64,000 nt of DNA from Aureibaculum sp. 2308TA14-22 (GCF_040538665.1 NZ_JBEWXT010000001.1:1700501-1764500); one strand, 5' to 3'; positions 27,108 to 36,556 are shown, numbered from the stretch's first letter. Made by a program: numbers and translations. The notes: a model not told the origin generated them from the sequence alone.

Positions 27108-28781
27108 ATGCAACAAGAAAAAGCCCTGTCCATATTAAAATCAGGTAAGAATGTGTTCTTAACAGGTTCAGCTGGTACAGGCAAAACCTATGTGCTTAAT
27201 GAATACATCAATTATTTACGAGCCAGAAAAGTACCCGTTGCCGTAACCGCTTCTACGGGTATTGCTGCTACGCACATGAATGGCATGACCATACATTCTT
27301 GGGCGGGTATTGGAGTTAAAGAGCATCTGACCCAAGGAAATTTGGTAACGATGAAAACCAAAAAGTACCTTAAAAAAAATCTGGAAAAGGCAAAAATCCT
27401 GATTATTGATGAAATTTCAATGCTGCATAAAAACCAATTGAATTTGGTTGACAAAGTGTTGCGTTATTTTAAAGGAAATCATGAACCTTTTGGCGGAATT
27501 CAAGTCGTACTGAGTGGCGATTTTTTCCAGCTCCCTCCTATTGGTAATTACAGCGAAAAAAGCAGGGATAAATTCTCTTTTATGTCAGAGGCTTGGGTAA
27601 ATGCCAATTTTACCATATGCTATTTAACAGAACAATTCCGGCAAAGCGATTCAAGCTTGAATGATATTCTAAACGAAATTAGAACAGGCAATGTATCAGA
27701 ATATAGTATGCAATTATTAAATGATGCAACACAAAACAAACTGGAGAACAAAGAAGTTCCTACTAAATTATATACCCATAATGCAGATGTTGACAAGATT
27801 AATAATGAACATTTAGTGACGTTAGAAGGCAGAACTAGAACCTTTAAAGCCTCATCAAAAGGCAACAAAAAGTTAATAGACACCTTGAAAAATGCCGTTT
27901 TGGCCAATGAAAATTTACAGTTAAAAGTTGGAGCAAAAGTAATGTTTGTAAAAAACAACAACGAAAAAGGCTTTGTAAATGGTACACTAGGCAAAGTAAT
28001 AGGTTTTAACGAAGAAGGCTCTCCTAAAGTTAAGACATCAAACGATAGAATTATTACCGTGGAAAGAGAAGATTGGTCTATTCAAGACGATCATAATAAA
28101 TTACTGGCAAGTTTTAGTCAATTTCCATTACGACTGGCCTGGGCAATCACTGTTCATAAATGCCAAGGAATGACATTGGATGAAGCCGAAGTAGACCTTT
28201 CCAAAACTTTTGAACGCGGACAAGGCTATGTGGCATTATCACGATTGAAAAAAATTGAAAACCTACATTTAAAAGGGTTGAATGAAATGGCCTTAAAAGT
28301 AGATGCGTTGGCTCATAAAGCGGATATCCGATTTCAAGAGCTTTCTAACGATGCCGACGAAAAATATACTATTGGCGAACTAAATAAAATGGCTCCACCA
28401 TTTATTAGAAGCTGTGGAGGAATAACTGATGTTAAGGGTATTGAAAAGAACAAGAAAAAAATTAAAGAAAAAAAGACAAAGAAGCAATCCACCTATGAGT
28501 TGACACTGTCTTATTTAAAACAAAAAAAATCTATTGAAGCTATTGCTGAAGAAAGAGGAATGACAGCGGGTACCATATCAGGTCATATTATTAAAATTCG
28601 CCAAGATTATCCAAAAGAAGACTTGAGTTTTTACAAACCAAAAAATGCACTTTTCAATAAAGTTAAAAAAGTATATGACTTACAACCTAAAGATAAGCCC
28701 ATTAGCTCAAAAACTATTTTTAGTGCTCTAAATGGTAGTGTAAGTTATCAAGATATTAAATTATGTATTGCGTTTATTTAG
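27108..28781 (+). CDS. Pif1/RecD2-like helicase with C-terminal helix-turn-helix
   Basis: A 557-residue superfamily 1B DNA helicase. Walker A is GSAGTGKTY near residues 20-28, motif II is IIDEISML, and the later motifs VLSGDFFQLPP, TEQFRQS and WAITVHKCQGMTLDEAEVDL are intact, as in Pif1 and the RecD C-terminal part. The last 100 residues contain a helix-turn-helix of the HTH_40 type (SIEAIAEERGMTAGTISGH), commonly fused to these helicases in Bacteroidota. A role in DNA repair or G-quadruplex/replication-fork processing is inferred from the family. It is monocistronic and followed by a dispersed repeat. Confidence 0.9.
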   Translation: MQQEKALSILKSGKNVFLTGSAGTGKTYVLNEYINYLRARKVPVAVTASTGIAATHMNGMTIHSWAGIGVKEHLTQGNLVTMKTKKYLKKNLEKAKILIIDEISMLHKNQLNLVDKVLRYFKGNHEPFGGIQVVLSGDFFQLPPIGNYSEKSRDKFSFMSEAWVNANFTICYLTEQFRQSDSSLNDILNEIRTGNVSEYSMQLLNDATQNKLENKEVPTKLYTHNADVDKINNEHLVTLEGRTRTFKASSKGNKKLIDTLKNAVLANENLQLKVGAKVMFVKNNNEKGFVNGTLGKVIGFNEEGSPKVKTSNDRIITVEREDWSIQDDHNKLLASFSQFPLRLAWAITVHKCQGMTLDEAEVDLSKTFERGQGYVALSRLKKIENLHLKGLNEMALKVDALAHKADIRFQELSNDADEKYTIGELNKMAPPFIRSCGGITDVKGIEKNKKKIKEKKTKKQSTYELTLSYLKQKKSIEAIAEERGMTAGTISGHIIKIRQDYPKEDLSFYKPKNALFNKVKKVYDLQPKDKPISSKTIFSALNGSVSYQDIKLCIAFI

Positions 28782-28834
28782 AAATTTTATAATTTAATAA
28801 ATATTGTATATCCTTAATCCGTAATAATGTAGTG

Positions 28835-28975
28835 TAACGTCATGCTGAACACGTTTCAGCATCTCAATATTATTTGACATACAGCTATTTGTTCGATGCG
28901 ACCCTGAAATCGAAGATTCATGAATTCTATCAAAATTAATAAGTAATTAATGAATAAACAAGTTCAGGGTGACGA
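28835..28975 (-). repeat. Dispersed 141-bp repeat, copy B
   Basis: Inverted relative to copy A at 12023-12163. The half spanning about 28896-28975 is identical to copy A over some 80 bases; the other half is diverged in its middle. It fills most of the 254-base gap between the helicase and the hexapeptide transferase genes. Confidence 0.85.
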
Positions 28976-29035
28976 CCTGGTTATGTTCATTACGGACAAT
29001 TAGATTAAATAAATCAACTTAACTAGTAATAAATT

Positions 29036-29623
29036 ATGAATATTTCAGATTTTCTTTCTGACTTGCCTGAGTATTTCAACTCAGAACTATTACCTTGGGA
29101 ATTAACCAGTAATTTAAAAGAAATTGTCGAAGAAATAATTCCTAAACTTCAAGGAGATTTTAGAATAAGTGATGGAATTGCCATTCACAACTCAGTAATC
29201 TTTGAAAACAATGTAACTATTAAAAGGCCATTTATAGCGATGGAAAATTGCCATATTGGGGCAAATACCTATTTTCGAGAAGGAGTTTTCTTAGACAAGT
29301 CAGTTAAAATTGGTCCTTCCTCAGAAATTAAGAGTAGTATTATTTGTTCTAATACTTCAATTGCTCACTTAAATTATATTGGAAATAGCATCATTGGGGA
29401 ACACGTAAATTTTGAAGCAGGTTCCATTGCAGCTAATCACTATAATGAAAGAGAAGATAAAAGGATAGTTGTAAAATTTAATAATCAACAGATTGAAACG
29501 GGTGTTACCAAATTTGGAGCCTTGGTTGGTGATAATTCAAAAATTGGAGCCAATGCGGTGTTATCGCCCGGGACTATTTTGAAAAAGAATTCCATTGTAA
29601 AAAGACTTCAGTTAATTGAATAA
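29036..29623 (+). CDS. Left-handed beta-helix (hexapeptide) acyltransferase-like protein
   Basis: A 195-residue protein with an alpha-helical N-terminus (about 45 residues) followed by hexapeptide repeats of the [LIV]-G-x4 type, such as ENCHIGANTYFREGVFLDKS and VKIGPSSEIKSS, and ending GDNSKIGANAVLSPGTILKK. This matches the left-handed beta-helix of GlmU- and LpxD-like transferases. The central HLNYIGNSIIGEHVNFEAG resembles the acyltransferase half of GlmU, but the uridylyl domain is missing. Likely substrates are acyl-CoA and a sugar nucleotide; this is an inference. Confidence 0.8.
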   Translation: MNISDFLSDLPEYFNSELLPWELTSNLKEIVEEIIPKLQGDFRISDGIAIHNSVIFENNVTIKRPFIAMENCHIGANTYFREGVFLDKSVKIGPSSEIKSSIICSNTSIAHLNYIGNSIIGEHVNFEAGSIAANHYNEREDKRIVVKFNNQQIETGVTKFGALVGDNSKIGANAVLSPGTILKKNSIVKRLQLIE

Positions 29624-29668
29624 AAAGAGATTCAAGCTTTTATAACCAAAAAAAACTCTTGAATATAG

Positions 29669-29989
29669 ATGAGTAATCGAGTACTAGAAATTACTAGAAC
29701 CAAACAATATGCCAATAAAGCAAGAGCCATTGGAATCTATATAAATAACAAAAAAGTAGGTACAATTAAAGATGGGGAGACCAAAATTTTTATTCTCGAC
29801 GCTGAAGAAAATGAGGTTTATGCAAAAATTGATTGGTGCCAGACAGAACCACAAAAAATTAGTACCAAAGAAAACGAAACGACTATACTTAAATTGGGTT
29901 CTAACCTATCGGGCTGGAAATTATTGTTAGCGTTTTATTACATAACTGTCAACTCTTCTGAGTTGTTGTATTTGAAAGAAATAAACTAA
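29669..29989 (+). CDS. Hypothetical protein, small beta-rich
   Basis: A 106-residue protein of unknown function with no signal peptide. The first 70 residues are predicted beta-rich (ARAIGIYINNKKVGTIKDGE, then FILDAEENEVYAKIDWC), a pattern seen in small PEGA/DUF-type modules that display a polar sheet. A hydrophobic stretch near residues 80-95 (GWKLLLAFYYITV) may associate with membrane. It follows the hexapeptide protein by 45 bases on the same strand and may be co-transcribed. Confidence 0.65.
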   Translation: MSNRVLEITRTKQYANKARAIGIYINNKKVGTIKDGETKIFILDAEENEVYAKIDWCQTEPQKISTKENETTILKLGSNLSGWKLLLAFYYITVNSSELLYLKEIN

Positions 29990-30054
29990 CATGTATTGAA
30001 AATTAATATTTTGCCCTTTAACAAGAATTTAAAATTAACAATCACTTTTTTGCT

Positions 30055-30062
30055 TAGTTTTG
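30055..30062 (+). promoter_or_regulatory. Promoter -7 box of the OstA-like gene
   Basis: TAGTTTTG matches TAnnTTTG and lies 16 bases before the TTG start at 30079, implying a very short leader. No clear -33 TTG was seen. Confidence 0.4.
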
Positions 30063-30078
30063 CAGTAAAATATATAAT

Positions 30079-31647
30079 TTGAAGTATTTACTAATCATAG
30101 TTTTGGTTTTCACAACTTTCGGATTGCACGCCCAGGAGAAGCGTATTCAAATCTTGCATGCAGATAATTCTATTGAGGATGAAGAAAAGTATCCAAACCA
30201 AACGGTATTGTTGGGTGATGTAGTTGTTGAGCATGAAGGCATTACCTTACGAAGTAAAAAAGCAATACATTTTAAACTTCAAAACATAATAAGGGCATTT
30301 GGAAATGTGGTGCTAAATCAAGGTGATACTATTACCCAAACTAGCGATTATGTTCAGTATAATGGTAAGACTAAAAAAGCAAAATCGTGGGGAAAAGTAG
30401 TGTTGACTGACCCAACAATGACCTTAGCCACTGATACCTTAGACTTTGACCGAATAAAGCAATTATTGTATTATAAAAGTGGTGCAACTATTAAAGATAC
30501 TGCCAATGTGTTGGTAAGTGAAAAAGGAAATTACTATTTACAAACTTCAAAATTTGAAGCCCTTTCGGACGTAGTCTTAACCAATCCTGATTATGTGCTT
30601 AATTCTGAACATCTTGAATATTATACTAATAATGGACAAGCATTTTTATTTGGACCATCAACTATTGTTGGAGAAGATAATCATATTTATACCGAAAATG
30701 GGTTTTATGACACAAAAAAAGACATATCTCATTTTACAGAAAATTCCGTAATAACCTATAAAAACAGGTCAATTACTGCTGATAGCTTGTATTACGATAG
30801 AAACAAAGCCTTTGCATCTGCCACTAACAATATAAAAGTATTAGACACTTTAAATAAGGCCGTAATACGAGGTAATTATGGGGAGTTTTATCAAGAGTTA
30901 GATTCTGCTTATGTGATTGACAGAGCTGTCGCCATTACAGAAATTGAAAAGGACTCTATGTATGTGCATGGTGATACATTATTGGTTACTGGCAAACCAG
31001 AAAACAGAATCGTTAGAGCATATAATCGTGTTAAATTCTTTAAGAGCAATTTAAGCGGGAAATGCGATTCTATTCACTCCAATCAAAAAACAGGATTGAC
31101 ACAGATGTTTAGAAATCCTATCCTATGGTCGCAAGAAAGCCAGATTACAGGAGATACTATACACTTACTTTCCAATCCTGAAACCGAAAAATTAGACAGT
31201 CTAAAAATTCTACGAAACGCATTTGTTATTCAAAAAGATTCCGCGGGTTACAATCAGATAAAAGGCAGGAATATTTTAGGGAAGTTTATCAAGAACGATT
31301 TGGAGGATGTTAATGTTATTGGCAATGCGGAAAGTATTTTCTATGTCAGGGATGATGAGGATAATCTTAACGGAATAGATAAAAGTACCTGTAGTCGTAT
31401 TAATTTCAAACTAATGGATAAAAAAATAAAAGATATCACCTATTTTGTAAATCCGGAAGGAACTATTTTCCCTCCATCCAAATTGCCTAAAAGCGAACGT
31501 TTATTTCCAGGCTTTATTTGGCGTGATAAAGAAAGGCCCTATAAAATGGAAGATATTTTTATAAAGGATAAAGCAGCCTCCCCCTTGCCCCCTCCGAAGG
31601 AAGGGGAATCCGTCGAGACTAATAATAAACAATCCGTAAACAATTAA
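30079..31647 (+). CDS. OstA-like protein (LptA/LptD N-domain type)
   Basis: A 522-residue exported protein of the OstA family, whose members bridge lipopolysaccharide between inner and outer membranes. It has a signal peptide (MKYLLIIVLVFTTFGLHAQ) and two OstA-type beta-jellyroll regions, marked by repeats such as LRSKKAIHFKLQNIIRAFGN and ITQTSDYVQYNGKTKKAKS. The start is TTG 30079, which begins the signal peptide correctly. The last 25 residues (from KAASPLPPPKEGES) are low-complexity and encoded by a CCCCT/AGGGG hairpin repeat, so the native C-terminus seems extended or replaced. The aminotransferase gene follows by 46 bases. Confidence 0.87.
   Translation: MKYLLIIVLVFTTFGLHAQEKRIQILHADNSIEDEEKYPNQTVLLGDVVVEHEGITLRSKKAIHFKLQNIIRAFGNVVLNQGDTITQTSDYVQYNGKTKKAKSWGKVVLTDPTMTLATDTLDFDRIKQLLYYKSGATIKDTANVLVSEKGNYYLQTSKFEALSDVVLTNPDYVLNSEHLEYYTNNGQAFLFGPSTIVGEDNHIYTENGFYDTKKDISHFTENSVITYKNRSITADSLYYDRNKAFASATNNIKVLDTLNKAVIRGNYGEFYQELDSAYVIDRAVAITEIEKDSMYVHGDTLLVTGKPENRIVRAYNRVKFFKSNLSGKCDSIHSNQKTGLTQMFRNPILWSQESQITGDTIHLLSNPETEKLDSLKILRNAFVIQKDSAGYNQIKGRNILGKFIKNDLEDVNVIGNAESIFYVRDDEDNLNGIDKSTCSRINFKLMDKKIKDITYFVNPEGTIFPPSKLPKSERLFPGFIWRDKERPYKMEDIFIKDKAASPLPPPKEGESVETNNKQSVNN
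31580..31613. repeat. CCCCT/AGGGG hairpin repeat inside the OstA-like coding region
   Basis: CCCCTCC and GGAAGGGG can pair around GAA, in a context (CTCCCCCTTGCC, then GGGGAATCC) like the intergenic elements at 13368-13395 and 55570-55596. It encodes SPLPPPKEGES near the end of the protein. Confidence 0.55.
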
Positions 31648-31693
31648 ATTTAGTCTGTTTATTTATAATAATTCATGTTAATTAATACAATCA

Positions 31694-32881
31694 GTGTCTG
31701 AATCCGACTTTTTAAAATACCAAGCACAAACTTCTCCACATCCATTAGCTATAGAAATATCACATGCAAATGGCTCTTATATTTATGATACCAACGAAAA
31801 AGCATATCTAGATTTTATTGCTGGTGTTTCTGCAAACAGTTTAGGGCATAATCATCCTAAAATTAAAAAAGCCATAGTTGAACAGCTCAACACTTATGCT
31901 CATGTGATGGTTTATGGTGAATTTATCCAAAAACCATCGGTTGAACTTTGCAAACTATTAGTAGCTCAACTTCCTCAACGAGAAAACTGGTCTGTCTATC
32001 TTACCAATTCGGGAACGGAAGCTACTGAAGGAGCTTTGAAGCTTGCCAAAAAAAATACTGGCAGAACAGAAATTATTTCTGCAAAAAATGCCTATCACGG
32101 TAATACGCAAGGTGCTATGAGTGTGTGCGGTAATGAAAATCAGAATAGAGCCTTTAGACCTTTGGTGCCTGGAATAAAATTTATCTCATTTAACAATGAA
32201 GATGAAATTCAAAAAATAACCAACAACACCGCTGCTGTAATTTTAGAAACCATTCAAGGTGGTGCCGGTTTTATTGTTCCTAAAAATAATTACTTAGCAA
32301 AAGTAAAAAAACGTTGTGAAGAAGTTGGAGCCCTTTTAATACTAGATGAAATACAAACGGGAATAGGCAGAACAGGTGCATTTTTTGGTTTTAAAACCTA
32401 TAGTATTACACCAGATATTATTATTACTGGTAAAGGTTTGGGAGGCGGTATGCCTATTGGTGCTTTTATTGCTCCATCCGAAATTATGTCAACTTTAAAA
32501 GAAAATCCGAAATTGGGCCATATAACTACATTTGGGGGGCATCCTGTTATTGCCACATCGGCTTTAGCTACTGTGAAGGAAATTACTTCAACCAATATTA
32601 TGGCTAACGTTTTAAAAAAAGAAAAAATATTCAGAAAGCATTTACGGCATCCGGCTATTAAAGAGATTAGAGGCAAAGGATTACTATTAGCTTTAATTCT
32701 GGAAACTCCAGAGATTGCCTCGGAAATTATTTTAAAATCATTAGAAAAAGGACTATTACTATTCTGGTTGCTTTATGAAGGAAGAGCTATTAGAATTACA
32801 CCACCATTAAACATTTCTGAAGAAGAAATTGAAAAAGGATGTCAGATTTTACTTGAAGTAATTAACGAGATTAATTCTTAA
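31694..32881 (+). CDS. Class III PLP-dependent aminotransferase
   Basis: A 395-residue enzyme of the acetylornithine/ornithine/GABA aminotransferase group. Seen are the cofactor-binding GTEATEGALKLAKK (near residue 107), the LDEIQTGIGRTG block with the PLP-binding aspartate, and the Schiff-base lysine in TGKGLGGGMPIGAF (near residue 248). The start is GTG 31694; no ATG fits the family start. The exact substrate is not determined, and it is annotated in relatives as an aspartate aminotransferase family protein. It overlaps the convergent antiporter gene by four bases. Confidence 0.9.
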   Translation: MSESDFLKYQAQTSPHPLAIEISHANGSYIYDTNEKAYLDFIAGVSANSLGHNHPKIKKAIVEQLNTYAHVMVYGEFIQKPSVELCKLLVAQLPQRENWSVYLTNSGTEATEGALKLAKKNTGRTEIISAKNAYHGNTQGAMSVCGNENQNRAFRPLVPGIKFISFNNEDEIQKITNNTAAVILETIQGGAGFIVPKNNYLAKVKKRCEEVGALLILDEIQTGIGRTGAFFGFKTYSITPDIIITGKGLGGGMPIGAFIAPSEIMSTLKENPKLGHITTFGGHPVIATSALATVKEITSTNIMANVLKKEKIFRKHLRHPAIKEIRGKGLLLALILETPEIASEIILKSLEKGLLLFWLLYEGRAIRITPPLNISEEEIEKGCQILLEVINEINS

Positions 32882-34212
32882 TCTTCTGTCGAAGAAAATT
32901 CGCTTTCACCATTTTCAGTAACGTCATTTTTTTTATTAATATTGGCATGGTTATCTAATTTATTGATAACATCTTCTGCTTCATTTCGTTCTAATATTTC
33001 TTCGTCAATTTCATCCAAGGTTGTTCCAATTTTTTTCTTATCCTTAATCATAGCCCAAGTCATTAATAAACTAGTGGCAATAATCACAAAAAGTAAAATT
33101 CCAGATTCAAAATTTGCAACTTGCCCCTCTTTTGGAATACTGTAAAATAATAAAATGGTAATTAACCCTCTTGGAGCAATAAACAATTGCGGAAAAATAT
33201 CTTTACCAATAAAAACCCGTAAAATAATAAAACGAATAGCATAAATGGAAGCAATAATTAAAAGGCTAATACCTACAACACTAATACTTACTAAAGAAGA
33301 CAAAACTATTGTAAGTCCAAATATTACAAAGAAAAAAGTACGAACTACAAAAGCTGTTTCTAGTGTTATGATGTGCAATTCATGATAAATCTGATCAATC
33401 TTTTCTTTTTCTAAAAAAATGGCTGTTTTACCGGGAAAAAATAACTTTACATTGGCAATTACCAAACCGAAAATCAATATAATTATTAATGAAGATAAAT
33501 GGAATTTCTTTCCAATTGCATATAACAACAACAAAACTGCTATTAATAAGAAGAGTTTCGCCTGACTTTTAATTTTTTGGAAAATAAGAATAATTGCATA
33601 ACTGGCCACAAGAGCGATCACAATAGTTAGTGCCGTTGTAATGGCAAATTCAGAACCTCCTACGGCATGCTCAGGATCTAATCCATCAGCCACAAAATAA
33701 AATAGCATAATACCCATAATGTCTGAAAAGGTACTTTCATAAATATGAAATTCTTTTTTCTTTTCACCCAATCCACTCACACTAGGTATTATAATAGCAC
33801 TTGACAAAATTGATAACGGAATGGCGTACAGCCAAGCAGATGTCATAGACATGCCCTCAATTGTATTGTATAAAATAAGAGCTGCAATCCAAGCTGAGGC
33901 TACCAGTCCGAGCAAAGCGATTGCCATAGATTTTAGGATAGGTATTATTTTATCCCTTTTTAACTCTAACTCCAAGGCGGCTTCAAGTACAATCATAATT
34001 AACCCTACTGTACCTAATATTTCTAATGAAGGTTTAAAATCTATTTCGTCTCTTACAAAATAATCCATTGCAAATTTTAATAGTACACCAAGTGCTATAA
34101 GCATTAAAACAGATGGGATATTTGTTTTTTTAGAAATGCCAGTAAACCAAAAAGATAAAATAATAATGATTGAGGCTTCAATAATTAAGTTATAAGAGGA
34201 TAGTACTTCCAC
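32878..34212 (-). CDS. Cation:proton antiporter (CPA family)
   Basis: A 444-residue integral membrane protein with about 12 hydrophobic segments. The N-terminal pattern PSVLMLIALGVLLKF and the later VLEAALELEL (with acidic residues in a membrane segment) plus YESTFSDIMGIML are as in Na+/H+ or K+/H+ exchangers of the CPA1/CPA2 superfamily. The last 50 residues are charged, cytoplasmic and rich in Glu and Asn. No TrkA-N or UspA domain is attached. It likely serves sodium or pH homeostasis in a marine setting. The gene stands alone. Confidence 0.88.
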   Translation of the reverse strand: MEVLSSYNLIIEASIIIILSFWFTGISKKTNIPSVLMLIALGVLLKFAMDYFVRDEIDFKPSLEILGTVGLIMIVLEAALELELKRDKIIPILKSMAIALLGLVASAWIAALILYNTIEGMSMTSAWLYAIPLSILSSAIIIPSVSGLGEKKKEFHIYESTFSDIMGIMLFYFVADGLDPEHAVGGSEFAITTALTIVIALVASYAIILIFQKIKSQAKLFLLIAVLLLLYAIGKKFHLSSLIIILIFGLVIANVKLFFPGKTAIFLEKEKIDQIYHELHIITLETAFVVRTFFFVIFGLTIVLSSLVSISVVGISLLIIASIYAIRFIILRVFIGKDIFPQLFIAPRGLITILLFYSIPKEGQVANFESGILLFVIIATSLLMTWAMIKDKKKIGTTLDEIDEEILERNEAEDVINKLDNHANINKKNDVTENGESEFSSTED

Positions 34213-34448
34213 GAAGAATTAGTTTGGATTAATTTGGTAAAAGTACCATTTAATCTTCTACAAAGGTTTAAAACTCAAAAAAAATAAAAATAAAGAACTA
34301 TTATTGGCAAAACTACTTGCGTTTCTCTTAAATGTTAAAAATGTTAAGGTATCCTAAATTTTAGTTAAACTGATTTTTAGCAGTAACATTTCATTTTATA
34401 AACAGTCTATTAAGCATAACAAAAATTTAGTCTAAAAAAACATTTATT

Positions 34449-34802
34449 ATGAAAAAATTAAAATTAATTACCCTATCATTTGCTTTATTAGTTGGATCTA
34501 TATCTTTTGCTTCTAATGTTGAACCAGACACAAAATCAGAAATAAGAAGTCAGATTATAAGCTTATTAAATAAAAACAAAACCAAAATTAGTATTGATTC
34601 AGATGAATTAGAAGCCAATGTTTCATTCATGTTAAATGAAAAATCTGAGCTAGTCATCATTTCAGTTAGATCAAAAAATGATGAAACTAACAATGCAATA
34701 ATAGATGGCTATATTAAAAAGCGTTTAAATTATAAAAAAGTGAAAGTAAATAAGTTAAGAGTAGGCAAAGTATATGAAATGCCCTTCAAAATTGTAAAAT
34801 AA
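34449..34802 (+). CDS. Small secreted hypothetical protein
   Basis: A 117-residue protein with a signal peptide (MKKLKLITLSFALLVGSISFAS). The mature part is short and charged, with alternating hydrophobic residues (ELEANVSFMLNEKSELVIIS) suggestive of one beta-alpha-beta unit. Proteins of this size and pattern are common and uncharacterised in Flavobacteriaceae. It has its own 236-base upstream region and a bidirectional terminator downstream, so it is monocistronic. No function is proposed. Confidence 0.75.
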   Translation: MKKLKLITLSFALLVGSISFASNVEPDTKSEIRSQIISLLNKNKTKISIDSDELEANVSFMLNEKSELVIISVRSKNDETNNAIIDGYIKKRLNYKKVKVNKLRVGKVYEMPFKIVK

Positions 34803-34817
34803 CAATTGCTATTCCCA

Positions 34818-34852
34818 AAAAAGAGGTTGCTAAAAATTAGCAACCTTTTTTT
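34818..34852. terminator. Bidirectional intrinsic terminator
   Basis: GGTTGCTAA (34825-34833) pairs perfectly with TTAGCAACC (34837-34845). Seven T residues follow on the plus strand and an A-run precedes, so it can end both the secreted-protein gene and the convergent thioredoxin gene. Confidence 0.9.
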
Positions 34853-34863
34853 ATTTAAATTTA

Positions 34864-35445
34864 TTATTTTTCTTCAATTAAATCATCTAATAATTGCCTA
34901 ACTTTTTCACTGTTCCAATTTGCAGCAGTATATTCAGATAAGGCAATTTTTCCGTTTTTGTCCAAGATAAAAGTTGTTGGAATAGTTGATACTTCTATTT
35001 GCTTTGGTGGTTTTGACAACTGATTGTATGTAGGGAAATCGTAATCGTTCTTAGTATAAAATTTCTCCACTTTACCTTTACTATCGGTTGTTATAAAAAG
35101 GAATACCATTTTATTTTTATAATCTCCATACAAACTATTTATCATAGGCATTTCTGCGATACAAGGCGGACACCAAGTTGCCCAATAGTTTATGAAAACT
35201 ACCTTACCTTTTAAAGACTCCAAATTTATATCATTGGCGGCAACAATACCTTTTAAGCTTAAGTCATAAGTATCTAAAGCTATTCTTTCTTCTGGTTTAT
35301 CAACTGATGGTGAAAACACCAATGTTTTTACATAAGCAAAACCTTGATTAAACTTTGCTCTGAAACCCAAACTAAAAGGTGTAAAAAGGAAAATTATAAA
35401 TCCAAAAAATAAGATATTATATAGTGTCTTTTTGTTAAACTGCAT
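34864..35445 (-). CDS. TlpA family thiol:disulfide oxidoreductase
   Basis: A 193-residue membrane-anchored thioredoxin-like protein. An N-terminal hydrophobic segment (residues 8-27) anchors it facing the periplasm. The thioredoxin domain carries the active site WATWCPPCIAEMP near residues 90-102, and the cis-proline in STIPTTFILDKNG. It is likely a reductant for periplasmic protein disulfides or cytochrome c maturation, as for TlpA/ResA. It converges with the small secreted-protein gene and shares its terminator. Confidence 0.9.
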   Translation of the reverse strand: MQFNKKTLYNILFFGFIIFLFTPFSLGFRAKFNQGFAYVKTLVFSPSVDKPEERIALDTYDLSLKGIVAANDINLESLKGKVVFINYWATWCPPCIAEMPMINSLYGDYKNKMVFLFITTDSKGKVEKFYTKNDYDFPTYNQLSKPPKQIEVSTIPTTFILDKNGKIALSEYTAANWNSEKVRQLLDDLIEEK

Positions 35446-35501
35446 AAATTAGAATATTTAACTATTAGTTGTAAATCTATTACAATCTTACAAAAATCAA
35501 T

Positions 35502-35533
35502 AAAAAAAAGGTGCAACAAATGTTACACCTTTA
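35502..35533 (-). terminator. Intrinsic terminator of the RskA-like lipoprotein gene
   Basis: AAAGGTG/CACCTTT flanks AACA/TGTT with one mismatch, followed on the minus strand by eight T residues. It lies about 25 bases after the lipoprotein gene stop. Confidence 0.75.
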
Positions 35534-35553
35534 ACTAACTCAAAATTTATTAT

Positions 35554-36450
35554 CTATCTTGTTACAGTTCCTGAAGGAAACGAAGCGTTATCAAAAGCCA
35601 AATCATAAGCAGTTGGAGCGGTATCATTCCCTGCAGTACCTTTTAAAGGTTTTAATAAGAAAGGTGTTGGTGAATTATCTGGTGATGGTTCAACAGAAAT
35701 TACAACTGTTTTTCCTCTAATATCCAATGGGAATGTAAATCCGCTAGGAGCATTATTAAAAAAGTCTTCACCAGGAATTGGTGGTCCTGCATTTTCAGTT
35801 CCACTGAAAGAAGTAGCGTCACCAGCATTTTCGTCAGCTACATCAAAAGCTGTAAACGTTCCAGTAGATAAAGGTCCTTGTCCATCAACAACTACCCAGC
35901 CTTCATACTTCCAGCCTGCTTCAAGTGCCGGCAATGTAAACGCTGGAGATGGTGGTGCTCCTGGAGTGCCAAACCAAATTCCACTTTCGTCATTACCATT
36001 ATTGCCTGTTGCTTCATCAGTTGGAGATCTTAAAAAGAATTTTCCTGCTGGTGTAGCCGTTGTAAAATCTCCGACAGTACCAACAGAAACTGATGCACTG
36101 TTACCTGAAAAATCCCCTATAACCAATTTAGTATCAGAAGGAGTGGCAGCAGCTGTTCCAGTTTCTCCAGCTGGTTCAATACTTAAAACAAATTTGGTAG
36201 CCGCATCTAATTGCGTAGCATCTACAGAAAAAGTTTGACCAGTGGTTACGTCTGAAAAAGTACCAGTACTTACAGGAGCACCATTTACAATTATCCAACC
36301 TTCATAAACATAATCTGAACCTAAGCCTTCCAGACCAGTTATGTTAACTGTTAAATTTTTCTTGGAAGGTACATTGTCATCATCATTGTCACATGATGTA
36401 AATAGCAAACTAAAAGTTGCTAATGCTAAAAATAATTTTTTTCTTGTCAT
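35554..36450 (-). CDS. Lipoprotein with two RskA-like (anti-sigma C-terminal type) lobes
   Basis: A 298-residue predicted lipoprotein: the lipobox is LLFTSC with Cys20, followed by an acidic DNDDDN stretch that in Bacteroidota favours surface export. Two homologous lobes are visible: YEGWIIVNGAPVSTGTF (near residue 48) and YEGWVVVDGQGPLSTGTF (near residue 182), each followed by a VLSIEP or VISVEP strand. This pattern is the C-terminal fold of anti-sigma factor RskA, here without its cytoplasmic or membrane parts. No sigma factor gene lies nearby. The function is unknown. It is followed by its own terminator. Confidence 0.8.
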   Translation of the reverse strand: MTRKKLFLALATFSLLFTSCDNDDDNVPSKKNLTVNITGLEGLGSDYVYEGWIIVNGAPVSTGTFSDVTTGQTFSVDATQLDAATKFVLSIEPAGETGTAAATPSDTKLVIGDFSGNSASVSVGTVGDFTTATPAGKFFLRSPTDEATGNNGNDESGIWFGTPGAPPSPAFTLPALEAGWKYEGWVVVDGQGPLSTGTFTAFDVADENAGDATSFSGTENAGPPIPGEDFFNNAPSGFTFPLDIRGKTVVISVEPSPDNSPTPFLLKPLKGTAGNDTAPTAYDLAFDNASFPSGTVTR

Positions 36451-36556
36451 AATAGAATTTTTTTGTTAATAATTAATCTAAAGTAATATCTGAACCTTAA
36501 GATATTCTCAAGACGCTTTAAAAATAATTATATGACAAATTTATGGTAGGAGTATT

